A DNA stretch of 64,000 bases from CAVZZV01 sp963779845 (GCA_963779845.1 CAVZZV010000005.1:248001-312000); one strand, 5' to 3'. Positions 1 through 12,600 are shown, numbered from the stretch's first letter. Notes: generated from the letters alone by a model not told the origin. Numbers and translations: made by a program.

Positions 1-558
1 GGAGGAAAAAAAGCGACAGAGAAACGCCTTGACCAGTTATTCAGGGAGCCACTGGGAATGAGAAAAAGAGAATTTGCTTTGAATGGTTCCAATTCTACAG
101 GCATGGTAGGCCAATTCAGTATGGGAAATGAACCTTCCTTCCATATTCCATATTTATACAACTATCTTGGGGCGCCCTGGAAAACTCAAAAAATAACTCG
201 TTTCCTGCTTGACGTATGGTTTAAGGACAATATTTTCGGGATTCCCGGCGACGAGGACGGTGGAGGGATGACATCTTTTGTGGTTTTTTCATCTATGGGT
301 ATTTATCCAGTTACGCCAGGTATTCCAATATACACAATAACCAGTCCTGTATTTGAAAAAGTGAGTATCCATTTAGACAATGGGAATGACTTTACCGTGA
401 TAGCAAAAGGAACCAGCAAAAAAAATAAGTATATTCAGAGGGCATTTATAGATGGCGAGGAGATTTTTGAGCCCTTTTTATCTCACAAGCAAATTATGGC
501 AGGAGCAACATTAGAATTGGAACTCTCTGAACTACCTAACAAGGAATGGGGCAAATAA
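1..558 (+). CDS. GH92 alpha-mannosidase, C-terminal part (gene starts before the window)
   Basis: The frame is open from base 1 and ends at 558, so only about the last 185 residues are here. They match the C-terminal catalytic half of GH92, a calcium-dependent exo-alpha-mannosidase family. Visible GH92 landmarks are the GNEPSFHIPYLYNY stretch, which carries the conserved glutamate, and the acidic PGDEDGGG loop followed by a G-I-Y-P turn. The second GH92 at 12767-15010 has the same landmarks (GNEPSHHIAYLYPY and GNEDAGQ) and the same kind of C-terminal end (HKQIMAG here, NHQDIMKGG there). No T9SS tail follows, so the enzyme is probably periplasmic or a lipoprotein; its signal is outside the window. 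It leads the rightward gene series. Family call is firm; linkage specificity cannot be read. Confidence 0.9.
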   Translation, partial: GGKKATEKRLDQLFREPLGMRKREFALNGSNSTGMVGQFSMGNEPSFHIPYLYNYLGAPWKTQKITRFLLDVWFKDNIFGIPGDEDGGGMTSFVVFSSMGIYPVTPGIPIYTITSPVFEKVSIHLDNGNDFTVIAKGTSKKNKYIQRAFIDGEEIFEPFLSHKQIMAGATLELELSELPNKEWGK

Positions 559-685
559 TTTAAGAAAAAGTAATATTCATGAATACAACAAACAGTATTA
601 AATTACATATTTATCAATACAGGCTAAATTTTATTACATGAGCCATTTTGGCCATTAATTTCTAATCTTTCTAAATTTACTAACT

Positions 686-2069
686 ATGAAGCATTTTGCG
701 TTTTTAATGATTTTCAGCTCCTTATTTTTGATTTCGTGTCAGGATAAGGATGATTTTACAAGCCTTTTTAACGGGAAGGACTTAAGTGGTTGGCATATGG
801 TAAATGGCACCGCTCCTTTCACGGTTGAAGATGGAATGATCGTTGGCACCTGTGTCACCGGGTCCCCAAACAGTTTTTTGTGTACAGAAGCAACTTACAG
901 AGATTTCATTTTAACTTTTGACGCAAAATTCGAAGAAGGAAATTCCGGTGTGATGTTCAGAGCACAAAGCAATCCTGAATATAAAGATGGTCGCGTTCAC
1001 GGCTACCAGATGGAATTAGATCCTTCTCCAAAAAGAGCCTGGACCGGAGGCATTTATGATGAGGCAAGAAGAGGCTGGTTGTATCCTATGGAATACAACA
1101 AAGATGCAAAACCTTCTTTTCATATAGGTGAATGGAACAGCTATCGCATTGAGGCAAGTGGAAATAGTCTGAGAACTTTTGTAAATGGTGTTCCTTTTGC
1201 TGATTTGATTGATGATGTTGATGCAGAAGGATTTATTGGCCTTCAGGTTCATAGTATTGGCAATAATGAGGAACATGTAGGACAAAAGAACATCTTCAAA
1301 AATATCAAAATTTGCACCACAAACCTGGAGGTGCACAAAACCCCGGAGAATCCAAACATTACTCAGGTAAGCTATCTAACTAATGAATTGAGTGAAAGAG
1401 AAATGACCGAAGGTTGGAAACTCTTGTGGGATGGAAAAACAACTGAAGGATGGCGGGGTGCAAAATTAGAAGGCTTCCCGGAATCTGGTTGGAATATTGC
1501 AGATGGCGTTTTGAGTGTTGAGCAAAAAGATGGCGCAGAGTCGGCTAATGGCGGTGATATTGTAACTGTCGACGAATATGAAAACTTCATTCTTGAAGCA
1601 GATTTCAATATTTCAAAAGGAGCCAATAGCGGCATTAAGTATTTTGTAGATACAGAACTCAATAAGGGAGCCGGTTCATCTATTGGATGTGAATACCAGA
1701 TATTGGATGATAAACTTCATCCGGATGCAAAGTTGGGAAAGGACGGCAACAGAACACTTGCTTCCTTATATGATCTGATTACGGCAAATGCTAAGAATTT
1801 CAATCCTGACTTACCTCAAATGAAACGTCAGAATGAGTATAGCTGGAACCGTGCAAAGATTATTGTTCAGGGTGATGATGTGGAACATTATCTGAACGGT
1901 ATCCTCGTTGTTAAATACAACAGAGGTGGTCAGCAATGGAAAGACCTTGTAGCTGAAAGCAAGTATAAGAAATGGCCTAATTTCGGAGAAGCAAGGAACA
2001 GGGCATATTTTGTTACAGGATCATGGTGATGCGGTAAGTTTCAAGAATATTAAGATTAAATCCCTATAG
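686..2069 (+). pseudogene. Two-domain DUF1080 (3-keto-disaccharide hydrolase) lipoprotein, frameshifted near its end
   Basis: The start at 686 gives a lipoprotein signal with lipobox cysteine (LFLISC, Cys18). Two DUF1080 (PF06439) beta-sandwich domains follow, roughly residues 25-210 and 240-460; each begins with a phrase of the FNGKDLSGWH / LWDGKTTEGW type. Members of this family hydrolyse or eliminate 3-keto-glycosides. The open frame stops at 2029, but one base later in phase the sequence continues GHILLQDHGDAVSF to a stop at 2067-2069, the normal family ending. One extra base near 1994-1996 (aagg) explains this. Restored length is about 460 residues. The restored stop lies 3 bp before the Gfo/Idh gene, which fits a 3-keto-sugar module. 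The lesion is either a sequencing error or recent damage at the extreme C-terminus. Confidence 0.85.
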
Positions 2070-2072
2070 AAA

Positions 2073-3412
2073 ATGGAAACAAACAGAAGAGATTTTATAA
2101 AAAAGACCGGCGTAGCTGCTGCCGGGCTGGTGCTCGGAGGTATGAGCGTATCAGCAAAAAGCTATAAGCGGATCATGGGATCGAATGACAGAATCCAGAT
2201 TGCATTGGTTGGACTTGGAAGAAGGATGCCGGCATACGTTGGACCAATATCCAAATTATCCAATAATGTCGAGTTAAGCTATCTGTGTGATGTAATGCCT
2301 TCGCAATTGGATAATGCAGCCGGAATATTTTCTTCAAAAATAGATTATAAGCCAAAGCTTGAAGCAGATATCAGAAAGGTACTGGCCGATAAGAAAGTTG
2401 ATGCCATATTCAATGCAACACCCGATCATTGGCATACTCCGGGATCAGTGATGGCGATGAAGGAAGGCAAGCATGTATATGTTGAGAAGCCATGCAGTCA
2501 CAATATGTTTGAGAATGAATTGATTGTTGCCGCACAGGCTAAATACGACCGTGTTGTACAGATGGGTAACCAGCAGCGCTCTTCCGATCATACCATTGAG
2601 GTGATCAATGCCATACATAATGGAGTAATTGGTAAAGCATACAAGGCAGTGGCCTTTTATACCAATAAAAGAGGTCGTGTACCTAATCAAAAACCGGTTG
2701 CTGTTCCCGGTGGATTAAATTGGGAACTCTTCCAGGGTCCTGCTCCTCAGAAGAGAATACACCGAAGAAACATGGAACTACAACTGGCATTGGTATGGCT
2801 GGGATTACGGTACTGCTGAAGCAGGAAATAACGGAACCCATGAAATAGATGTGGCTCGCTGGGCGCTGCAAGTTGGCTTTCCTAATCGGGTGGATGTGGA
2901 TGCAGTGAAAGGTCAGTTCCTGGATGATGGATGGGAGATGTACGACACCATGGAAGCTACTTTTAAATTTGATGACAATAAAACCATCAAATGGGACGGA
3001 AAAAGTCGCAATGGTTACGACACCTATGGTAGCCGACCGCGGAACAATCATTTATGGCAGTGAGGGAAGTGTATTTGTCGACAGAGGTACTTACAGGATT
3101 TATGATAGAAAAGGAGAACTGGTTAAAGATCTGAAATCAGCCAGTAATGAATCCGGTACCGCACTTGGCGGAGGTGGCGATACAACAAATCAGCACATAG
3201 TCAATTTCTTTGAAACCATCAGGGGAAAAGAAAAACTGATGGCTCCGATTGCTGATGCCTCTGTTAGTATGGCCATGGTCCACTACTGCAATGTCGCTTA
3301 TCGCATCAATAGTGGTTATAATATTGATCAGAAGAATGGGATGATGTTAAATGACAAAGCTATGGAGTTGTGGTCAAGATCTTATGAGAAAGGATGGAAA
3401 CCCACCCTATAG
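2073..3412 (+). pseudogene. TAT-exported Gfo/Idh/MocA oxidoreductase, two frameshifts
   Basis: The N-terminus (METNRRDFIKKTG) is a twin-arginine signal, so a folded NAD(P)-bound enzyme is exported. The Rossmann part follows (IALVGLGRR, residues 43-51), then the family phrase EKPCSHN, residues about 139-145. The reading frame breaks twice: between 2751 and 2752 it must shift +1 to read REYTEETWNYNWHWYGWDYG and on to the HEIDVARW motif with its conserved histidine, and at about 3034 it must shift +1 again to read DRGTIIYGSEGSV. It then runs to 3412. Restored length is about 445 residues, normal for the family. It sits between the DUF1080 hydrolase and a sulfatase; together with the hydrolase it suggests oxidation to 3-keto sugars. 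Both shifts are net +1 and may be sequencing errors. Confidence 0.85.
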
Positions 3413-3458
3413 CTTTTATGTTAAGAAAAAAAATATAATACAAAAACACATTCATAGC

Positions 3459-6371
3459 ATGAACAATTTTATCAGAACCGGTATATTCTCTTTACTTTCT
3501 TTGCCTCTGACAAATATCGCTGTGGCTCAAGAGGGCAATAAGAAGAATCTGTTATTCATAATAACCGACCAACAGCGCTACGATGCTTTATCTTATGAAG
3601 GGAATACCCTAATAAAAACCCCCAACCTCGATCGTCTGGCCAAACAGGGCGCCTACTTTCAAAATGCATACAGTCCATGTGCGGTTTGCGGACCTTCCAG
3701 ATCTTCTATCCTCACAGGTTCTAATGTGGAACATACAAAGGTTGTCTCCAACAACGAGACCTATGATTTCGATGGAGAGGATATTATGACTATGCCAACG
3801 TTTGATGAGATATTGGCAGAGAATGGCTATCACTGTGAATACTACGGCAAATGGCACGCAATGTCTAAAAGGGCAACAGTTTATGAAAACCCGGATTTAT
3901 ATTCCAACGCCGGGAAATCCGTTTTTGGGTCTGGCGGACAAAGCTATATCTGGCGCGATTATTTAGATTTACTGGGGCCGGTACCTGAGCCAGGAGCAGG
4001 ACAATTTAAAGAAGATATTTCAAAATACCCCTACATTGCGAACCCGCTTGATCATTTTTTCGGGATGAGCTTATGAAGCGCTGGTGGCATCGGGTGAAAA
4101 ACATTCTCAACCTGATCAACATGGAGAACTTTTGTTGAACAAAGAACATACCATGACTGCCTTTCAGGCTCGTCAAACCCTGGAGGCCATCGAAAGATTA
4201 AAGGACACTACTTTTAGCATTACCTGTTCTTTCCATTTCCCACACACACCTATGGTAGTTCCGGCACCCTATTATGACCTGTATCCTGTTGCGGATATGA
4301 TTCCCCCGGTCAGTATTAATGATAATATGGCAAATTCTCCATATGCAAGCGCTAATGGAAGAAAAAACAGAACTGAATATACTGATAGTGAGAAGATTAA
4401 ATACATGATTTCAGAATACTATGGTATAATCACTGAAATTGATGATTGGGTAGGATTGATGCTGGATAAATTGGATGAACTGGGAATTGCTGATAATACG
4501 ATGATAATTTTTACAAGTGACCATGGCGAAATGCTGGGGGCACATGGCATGCGTGAAAAAAATGTCTTTTTGGATGAAAGTTCACACATTCCTTTACTCA
4601 TAAGTTCTCCGGGAGATGTGCAGCCGGAGACTACGGTTGATGGATACATTTCACTTATCGATTTATTCCCTACAATATTAGATTATCTGGAAGTACCAGC
4701 AGTGGAATCAGACGGGAAAAGTCTTCGTGGATTAATCGAAGGAACAGATACAGTACATGGTCAATATACAGTTACGGAATGGGACAGAGAAAACACTCCG
4801 AATTATATGGTGATAAAAGATGGTTGGAAGCTTATCATTCCTTACACAATAAAATCTACTGTGATCAACGCCATGTACGACCTGAATACAGATCCTTATG
4901 AAATGAACAACCTCTTAGGGAGCAATCCCGAATCGTGCGCAATTTGAAGACGAAGCAGAAGAATTACGTGCATGCTTATTGGAATGGTTGGCAGAAAGGA
5001 ACTCAGTACACTATTACAGTGTTTCGAAAAGAGATTTATTAGAAGGAGGCAAAGCAACCGGGAATAATGCAGCATTTGTTTCACAAGTAGTGCCTGAATT
5101 GAAAGCTGGAGAAACAATCTCCATTAATATAACCATGAAGAATACAGGTACTACTGCATGGACACCCACCGGACAGTTTAAATTAGGTAGTCAGAGTCCT
5201 GCTGATAATGAAATTTGGGGTACTACAACGGGTGAGTCTGGACCCGGGAGACAGTATCGTAATCGGTGGTGAAAAAACTTTCAGCTTTGAATGTGAGCGT
5301 ACCCGAGATATGATGGAGTTTATAATTTTCAATGGCAAATGATTCAGGAAGGTGAGGAATGGTTTGGCGCAAAATCGGAGATCAAACAGTTTGTATCAGG
5401 AAATCCCGGAAGTTTTATGGATGATTGCGATGTCACTACCAATTGGAAATCATCCTCCAGTCTGATCCGGAACATTACCGACCAACAACAAGGAAATGCG
5501 TGTATTGAGTTTATCGCGTCCGGTACGGATGAATTTAAAAAAACCTTTTCACCGGCCTATAATTCATGGGGGACTGAAGCAAATACAGAACTAAGATTCT
5601 GGTATTATGTATCGGATATCACTTTATTTGAATCATCTAACCAGGTAGAGTTAGGTAGTTCCGGGAAAGCTGACGATAACGAATATAGCTGGAGTTTAAC
5701 AGGTTTAACAAACGGATGGAATTACCTCGTACTTAAAACCAGCGAGGCAAATAAGATTGGATCACCCAACTTAAAAGCCATCAACTGGTTTCGCATCTAC
5801 CATAAAAAGACAGGGATTATCAAAACCCGGATTGATGCTATTCAGCTAATTGATACAAATGTAGGTCCCTTGTATACTTTGTTGGTTAATAAAGGTAATG
5901 GTGATGGAGACTACCCGGGGCTTGTGTCTGTAAACATTACGGCCCAGGCAGCTTCAAATGGTAACATTTTCGATAAATGGGTCGTTGAATCTGGCAGTCC
6001 TGAAATAGCAGATGTAAATGCCCCAAGCACAACAGTAATACTTGGAGAAGGCTCGGCTTCAATAGCTGCCACTTATAAAAGCACCGTTTCTGTTGAAAGC
6101 TTAAAAATCAATGATTACTATGTTGAAATTTTCCCTAATCCCTCCAAGGATGAATTTTCAGTTAATTTGAACACTTAAGAAACCATCTGAGATAAATATT
6201 TCTCTTCATGATTTAAGCGGGCGGACAGTTGGAAACAGTATCAGGAACCTGCAATTGAATCAGGGTCAAAATGCAGTGAATCTTCCTGTCTCAGGAATTA
6301 TGCCGGGGACTTATATATGTAAACTAAGTATCAATAGCAGTTCTTATTCTCAGCTTCTAATTATTCAGTAA
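3459..6371 (+). pseudogene. T9SS-secreted S1 sulfatase with Ig, CBM-like and InlB-like modules, six frameshifts
   Basis: ATG 3459 gives a Sec signal ending in AVAQ. The sulfatase core has the formylglycine motif C-G-P-S-R with Cys77. Frames must shift +1 near 4070, 4930, 5246, 5291, 5311 and 6173; with these the product is one protein of about 968 residues. Order: sulfatase (to about base 5000), NBR1-like Ig module (about 5080-5400, QWQMIQEGEEWFG), CBM-like module (5412-5865, from DDCD to TRIDAIQL), InlB-like repeat (5870-6085) and T9SS sorting domain (6118-6371, FPNPSKDEF then MPGTYICKL). It is homologous to the sulfatase at 50845-52434, which lacks these modules. The T9SS tail predicts surface attachment or secretion. 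All six shifts have the same sign, so this may be an intact gene with sequencing insertions. Confidence 0.8.
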
Positions 6372-6390
6372 GAGGACAAAGCCTCTTTTC
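6370..6390 (+). terminator. Possible intrinsic terminator after the T9SS sulfatase
   Basis: A perfect 6-bp stem (AAGAGG, 6370-6375, pairing with CCTCTT, 6382-6387) encloses a 6-base loop and runs into TT. The left arm overlaps the sulfatase stop codon at 6369-6371. The U tract is short, so it may only attenuate read-through into the GH99-like gene at 6408. Confidence 0.45.
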
Positions 6391-6407
6391 ATTCGAATAT
6401 TAATTAA

Positions 6408-9400
6408 ATGAAAACTAAAAAATATCTTTTTTTGGCGCCATTTGCGCTTTTCTTTTTTGACACAGTGGCCTATGCTCAAGATATAATTGATCCCACTACC
6501 CTTAACAATAAAATAATGGCCGGATATCAGGGATGGTTCGCGACGGAAGGTGACGGAGCCGGAGAAGGATGGCGCCACTGGGGAGGTGATCCTCCTTCAG
6601 CAGAAAGTATCACGATTGATTTCTGGCCCGATTTGAGAGAGTATGAGGCCGACGAGCTGTACCCAACAAATTTTTTTTACAATGATGGTTCTAATGCCGG
6701 ACTATATAGTGCCTACACTCCTAAAACTGTCGAGAGACATGTGAAATGGATGAAAGACTATGGAATTGACGGTGTTTTTGTACAGCGCTTCATCGGCAAT
6801 GCGCTAAATATGACTGAATTGCGTGATCAGGTATTGCAAAACGTACGTTTTGCTTCTGAGAAATATGGCCGTGTTTTTGCGAATATGTACGATATTTCCG
6901 GAGGTAGTGATGCCACGATGGTTGAAATTCTGAAAAATGATTGGATGCATCTGGTGGATGATCTAAAAATTACTGAAAGTCCTAATTATATTCATCATAA
7001 TGGTCTTCCGGTTTTATCTATTTGGGGATTTGGATCTACAGACCGACCCGGAACCCCTGAAATTACCCACGAGCTTATCCAATGGTTTACTATCGATGCT
7101 CCGCAGAAATACAGGGTAACACTCAAGGCAGGAGTCAATAATAAATGGCAGGAATTATCGGCTGAATGGCAGGCTGCTATTGAAAGATTCGATATTATTA
7201 GTCCATGGGCAGTAGGTCGCTATGGTAACATTCCCGGTGCAGATAATTTCAGGAAAGACTATATTGAACCGGACCTTGCAAGAACAAAAAGTCTGAATAT
7301 TGATTATATGCCTGTTGTATTTCCCGGATTCTCATGGTATAACCTCAAAGTTGATGCGAATTTGAATGACAAACCACGCGATGGTGGAAAATTCTTGTGG
7401 CACCAGTTCTACAATGCCATGGATGCAGGTTGCAATATGGTGTATGTAGCCATGTACGATGAAGTAGACGAAGGAACAGCGATTTATAAACTTGCTGAGA
7501 ATGATGAACAGACTCCTACTACAGGAACCTTTGTACCTCTCGACTTTGATGGCTATGAACTGCCGAGTGACTGGTATCTCAGACTAACAGGGGAAGCCAC
7601 AAAAATGCTGCGAGGTGAAATCCCACTTACCTCAACAATCCCTCTCACAGCGACCGTAAGCGATGCGATCATTCTTTCACAGGATGTGCCAACTACAATG
7701 GCTCCCGGTACCATCGTATCTGTAAGCATCACTGTACAAAATACAGGTAAAACAAGCTGGACGAAAGCAGATGGTTTTCAATTGGGAAGTCAGCAAGCGC
7801 AAGACAATATAATTTGGGGAATGAACCGTATTGAACTGAATGAGGGGGAAACTATTGCTCCGGGTGCCAGCAAGACCTTCACATTCGATGTTACTGCTCC
7901 CGCTGAAGAAAATACCTATAATTTCAGATGGAGAATGATGCAGGAAGGAGTGAACTGGTTTGGCAGACTCACAGAAAACCGTTTGATCAAAGTAGGCGAA
8001 AACCTGAGTTTCTTTGACGATTGTGACGCGCTCACAGACTGGATCTCTTCAGGCTCCATTGTTCTAAACACTACAAACAACAAACAGGGAACTGCATGTA
8101 TTGAATTTACAGGAAGTACAGCAGGTGAATTCAATAAAATCTTCACAACACCCTATGCTTCTGGCCTGTCCGATAACAACGCTGTACTACAGTTTTGGTA
8201 TTACATCTCTGATGCCACATCACTGCTGGCCACCAACAAGGTTGAAACCGGCAGCGCCGGAAAAACGAATCAGGATGCATATTACTGGACTCTCGATGGT
8301 CTTGTTAACGGTTGGAATCTTATTACGCTAACTTTTAATAGCGCCACTAGTGTTGGATCACCCGATTTGAATGCCATCAATTGGTTCAGTATTCAGAATA
8401 ATAAAAGCTCTTCCATTACAACCAGAATTGATGAGTTGCAGCTCCTGGATTTGAATGCAAATGCTGAAAATTTTCAGCTAACGGTTATCAATGGAAGTGG
8501 CAGTGGTGGATATATCAATAACGCAACGGCAACTATCATAGCGGATGAGGCTCCCATTGGAAAGAAGTTCAATGAATGGATTATCAATTCCGGTAATCCC
8601 ATTCTCGCTAATACGAAAGCTGCAACTGCCTCCTTAATAATTAATGGAGGAAATGTTGAAGTTATGGCAAGCTACAAAGATGCCGGAAGCTACCTGGACG
8701 ACTGTGATGACAAGCTGGACTGGAGAGATGCTTCCCTTACTATCTTAAATACGACTGATCACATACAGGGAGATGCATGTATTGAGTATACAGGTGATAA
8801 TTCCCCGGAGTTCTACAAGAAATTTGATCCTGCCTATAAAACAGGAGTTACAGAGTCAAACGGGGCCATACAGTTCTTATACTATGTGTCTGACATCTCA
8901 AAATTTGAAGATTCAAACCAGCTGGAGATTGGAAGTGCAGGAAAGAATGATGCTGATGAATATAACTGGAAGCTGACAAATTTAAAGCCAGGATGGAATT
9001 TTTTTAGTTTAAGATTCATTTCTGCCAGTAAAATGGGTAATCCGGATTTGAATGCGATCGACTGGTTCCGATTATATCATAAAAAAACAGGCGCCATTAC
9101 AACAAGATTAGATGCAGTTAGAATTGTGAATATCAATACTGCAAGTAAGTATGCACTCTCTATACAAAATGGAAGCGGTTCGGGCTCATATTATGAAAAT
9201 GAACTTGTGAAGATCACAGCTGCTCCTCCAGTCGGAAAGATGTTCGATGCCTGGGTTCTTGAATCCGGCGATGCCTATATAGAGGATGTCAGAGCAAGCT
9301 ATACTACCCTGGCAATGAGAGATGTGGATGCTACTGTTTCTGCTACTTATAAAGACATTACTATTGGGATTGAAAACTTCAGTTCTAATGAATATAGTAT

Positions 9401-9647
9401 CAATATGTATCCTAATCCGGCAAATCATGAAGTGACTATTGCACTCACAGTCGTAGAAAATTCAGAGATTGATATCTCACTATTGGATCTGAGTGGACGC
9501 ATTGTGAGTAGCAGCCTCAGGAATTTGCAGTTGCTTGCAGGATACAGTGAAGTGAAACTTCCTCTACAAGACATTATGCCTGGGACCTACATCGTCAAAA
9601 TGAAAATCAATAATTCATTTTGCACAAGATTATTGAATATCAACTAG
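6408..9647 (+). CDS. T9SS-secreted GH71/99-like glycosidase with duplicated CBM-like modules
   Basis: A Sec signal (cleavage after AYAQ) precedes a catalytic domain of about residues 24-405, opening with the family phrase MAGYQGWF. The putative catalytic pair is E352 and E355 in DEVDEGTAIY, spaced i, i+3 like the two glutamates of GH99 endo-alpha-mannanases. Accessory part: NBR1-like Ig (419-528), CBM-like module 1 (535-685), InlB-like repeat (688-759), CBM-like module 2 (761-909), InlB-like repeat (914-982) and T9SS sorting domain (996-1079, MYPNPANHEV and MPGTYIVKM). At 1079 residues it is far longer than single-domain relatives in this window. It is a clear paralogue of 16383-19628, with the same module order. 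Likely an endo-acting surface enzyme on an alpha-mannoside chain; the family assignment is firm, the substrate is inferred. Confidence 0.88.
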   Translation: MKTKKYLFLAPFALFFFDTVAYAQDIIDPTTLNNKIMAGYQGWFATEGDGAGEGWRHWGGDPPSAESITIDFWPDLREYEADELYPTNFFYNDGSNAGLYSAYTPKTVERHVKWMKDYGIDGVFVQRFIGNALNMTELRDQVLQNVRFASEKYGRVFANMYDISGGSDATMVEILKNDWMHLVDDLKITESPNYIHHNGLPVLSIWGFGSTDRPGTPEITHELIQWFTIDAPQKYRVTLKAGVNNKWQELSAEWQAAIERFDIISPWAVGRYGNIPGADNFRKDYIEPDLARTKSLNIDYMPVVFPGFSWYNLKVDANLNDKPRDGGKFLWHQFYNAMDAGCNMVYVAMYDEVDEGTAIYKLAENDEQTPTTGTFVPLDFDGYELPSDWYLRLTGEATKMLRGEIPLTSTIPLTATVSDAIILSQDVPTTMAPGTIVSVSITVQNTGKTSWTKADGFQLGSQQAQDNIIWGMNRIELNEGETIAPGASKTFTFDVTAPAEENTYNFRWRMMQEGVNWFGRLTENRLIKVGENLSFFDDCDALTDWISSGSIVLNTTNNKQGTACIEFTGSTAGEFNKIFTTPYASGLSDNNAVLQFWYYISDATSLLATNKVETGSAGKTNQDAYYWTLDGLVNGWNLITLTFNSATSVGSPDLNAINWFSIQNNKSSSITTRIDELQLLDLNANAENFQLTVINGSGSGGYINNATATIIADEAPIGKKFNEWIINSGNPILANTKAATASLIINGGNVEVMASYKDAGSYLDDCDDKLDWRDASLTILNTTDHIQGDACIEYTGDNSPEFYKKFDPAYKTGVTESNGAIQFLYYVSDISKFEDSNQLEIGSAGKNDADEYNWKLTNLKPGWNFFSLRFISASKMGNPDLNAIDWFRLYHKKTGAITTRLDAVRIVNINTASKYALSIQNGSGSGSYYENELVKITAAPPVGKMFDAWVLESGDAYIEDVRASYTTLAMRDVDATVSATYKDITIGIENFSSNEYSINMYPNPANHEVTIALTVVENSEIDISLLDLSGRIVSSSLRNLQLLAGYSEVKLPLQDIMPGTYIVKMKINNSFCTRLLNIN

Positions 9648-9668
9648 ACCAACTAAAATGTTAAGACT

Positions 9669-12600
9669 TTGAAAAACCGAAATATCCTTTCATTTTTAAC
9701 TCTTCTAATATTAATCAACTTTTCATCAAGCGCCTGGTGTGCAAACATTGTGCGTCCGTGGCGTTCCACAACAGCGATTGTGAAAGCGGGTGATAGCTTT
9801 GAGGTGTGGTTTAATGCCGACAATGGACAAACAGTCAACTCGGTCCAATTGCAGGGGCCATATAATACTGTGAATTCCAGCATAACAATCGGGAACGGTA
9901 ACTGGGTATACGATCCATTGTCGGGGAACACATACAATACTAAAATCACTGTGACGGTTCCATCCGATGCTCCGGCTGACCGATATGACCTGGTTTTGAA
10001 AACATCAGCGGGCGATGAAGTATCCTATGGAGGCGTGAAAGTTGTTACAAATTTCAAGGATGATTATTACATTATGCACATTTCAGACGGACACATATTT
10101 CAGAACGGCTATGATCCAATAACATTATTGGCCAGAAAATCAGCGATGATAGATATTGCGAATATTATCGACTGCCAGATTATTATTGAGACCGGTGATA
10201 ATATGTACAATGTCAGAAATCATCCCGAAAGAGAGGTCGATTATTTCCTGGGTATTGAAAACGAGGGAATAAAGGGAATGGCTAAAGCATGGGCAGCTAC
10301 TTTTTTGGTTCCGGGTGATCATGATGCGTATACGGCTAATGACTGGCCTCAGGCAAGTGTACAGGTTAATTCTGACTTCTTCAATGATTACTGGGGATTG
10401 CAGAACTCATGTTTTAAATATGGCAATGGTCGTTTTATGATGCTTAATAATGCATGGGCAACATCCACTACCAGCGCTAAAGATCATCAATATCAATGTG
10501 ATGATGCCGTATCATGGCTTCAGGGGGACGGTTCAGAGGGTAATTTCTTTTTAACTGCAGCACACTGTTACGATAAGATGCATGAGTTCATAGATGTGCA
10601 TGAAAAACTTGATCTGGTACTTGCCGGAGACAAGCATCATATCAGGACCGGCAATCCATATGAATTTGATCCGGGGAGTGCCATGGTAGCCTATATAGCC
10701 GGATCTATCAGAGAACATTTTGAATTTAACTTGTTTAGGGTGAATGACAGTTCCGGGACTTATACGGCTGTGCCAGGAGTAACTGGTGTCGCAAATGTTC
10801 TAAAGAGCGGTAACCAGGATACCAGATCAACATGGATACCGAATCTAACGCTCACTTATTCAAACGACAACAATGGCAGCTTTATAGAAAACACAGCCAC
10901 AATTGTAAACGATTTTGATTTCTCGATTAATGGAGCCAGAGTTCGCTTTGTTATGCCGAAAGGATTTAACTATGAATTTACAAACGCAACTTTAATACAG
11001 CAGTTTGAAGGTGATTTATTCAAAATAATAGATGTTGCGACAGATCTTCCTGGAAATAGTAGGGTCTCAATATATATCCGGGCAGATGATTTATGTCCAA
11101 ATGATCCGGATAAAACAGAACCAGGATTGTGTGGCTGTGGTGTACCCGAAGGCACCTGCGAATCATTTCCTCTTGTCGTTCACAATGGGACTGGTGATGG
11201 TACTTATCAGCCTTATGAACTGGTAACAATCACAGCCGATCCGGCAACTGAAGGCATGAAATTTTATGTCTGGGAGGTAAACTCCGGGACTCCAACAATT
11301 GCTGATCCCACCGCCTTAACTACAACCTTAACATTGGCTTATGACTCTGCCACTATAACAGCAACATACAAGGAAATCCCTAAAATCAATGAATCGGTTT
11401 ATATTTCACAAAATGTTCCCGCTCTGAATCCCGGAGAGACTATTTCGGTAAGTATAACCATGAAAAATACAGGAACCACAACATGGACAAAAGACGGAGG
11501 ATATAAACTAGGATTTCCGGGTCCTGAAGACAGTGCTGTATGGGGATTAAGCCGGGTTGAATTTGAGATTGATGAAGAAATTAAACCCTATGAAGAAAAA
11601 ACTTTTTCATTTGATATTAGGGTACCGGTTGACAATGGTCATTATATTTTTCAATGGCAAATGATTGAAGATGGAGTGGAATGGTTTGGAAGCAAAACAG
11701 ACATTGAGAACCTCAGAATTGGCGGTGAAGGTATTTATTTTGACGACTGCGATCAATTAACCGATTGGAATTCCAGCGCCTCTCTGGTATTGAATAGTGT
11801 TGATAAACAACAAGGATCTAACTGCCTTGAATTTACCGGGAGTAACACGGATGAATATAAAAAAGCCTTTTCAAGTCCTTATTTCTCAGGAGGTTCAGTG
11901 AATAGCACTATCCTGCAATTTTGGTATTATACTTCCGATCCCTCAAAAATGGGTACAAATCAGGTTGAATTAGGCAGTGGTGGTAAAAATGATATCAATG
12001 AGTATAGTTGGAGTTTATCAGGATTGTCGACAGGATGGAACTTTATCAGACTAAAAATCAGTGAAGCGGCTGTTATCGGTTCTCCAAATATGAATGAAGT
12101 GAATTGGTTTCGTATTTATAATAAAAAAACAGCAAGCATTACAACACGTCTGGATGCAATTGAAATAATTGACCCTGCTGCAGGAGAAAGATATTCTTTA
12201 ACTGTCAATGATGGAGATGGCGATGGGATGTACTATTCCGGTTCTGAAATCTCAATTCACGCAAATTCAGCTCCCCAAAATCAGATTTTCTATAAATGGC
12301 AAATAAATTCAGGTTCTCCAATAATTGGAAATGAAAGTACAATATCAACCTACCTGACTATGTCAGCAAATGATGCAGTAATTACAGCTACATACAAGCC
12401 TGATTCAAATGTTTCAATCGATAAAAACGATGCTGAAAAAAAAATAACTATATATCCAAATCCTTTGATTAGTAATAATCTGTCGATTGATTTATATGGG
12501 TTTAACGGCATAGAATTCATAGATATTGAGATTACTAGCCTGATAGGACGAACTGTAATTGCCCGTAGCTTACAGAATCAAAAAAAAATTGTTATTGATA

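Noticed and set aside
3351..3458. In-frame extension of the sulfatase upstream of 3459
   Set aside because: It overlaps the Gfo/Idh C-terminus and lacks a signal; ATG 3459 directly starts a Sec signal.
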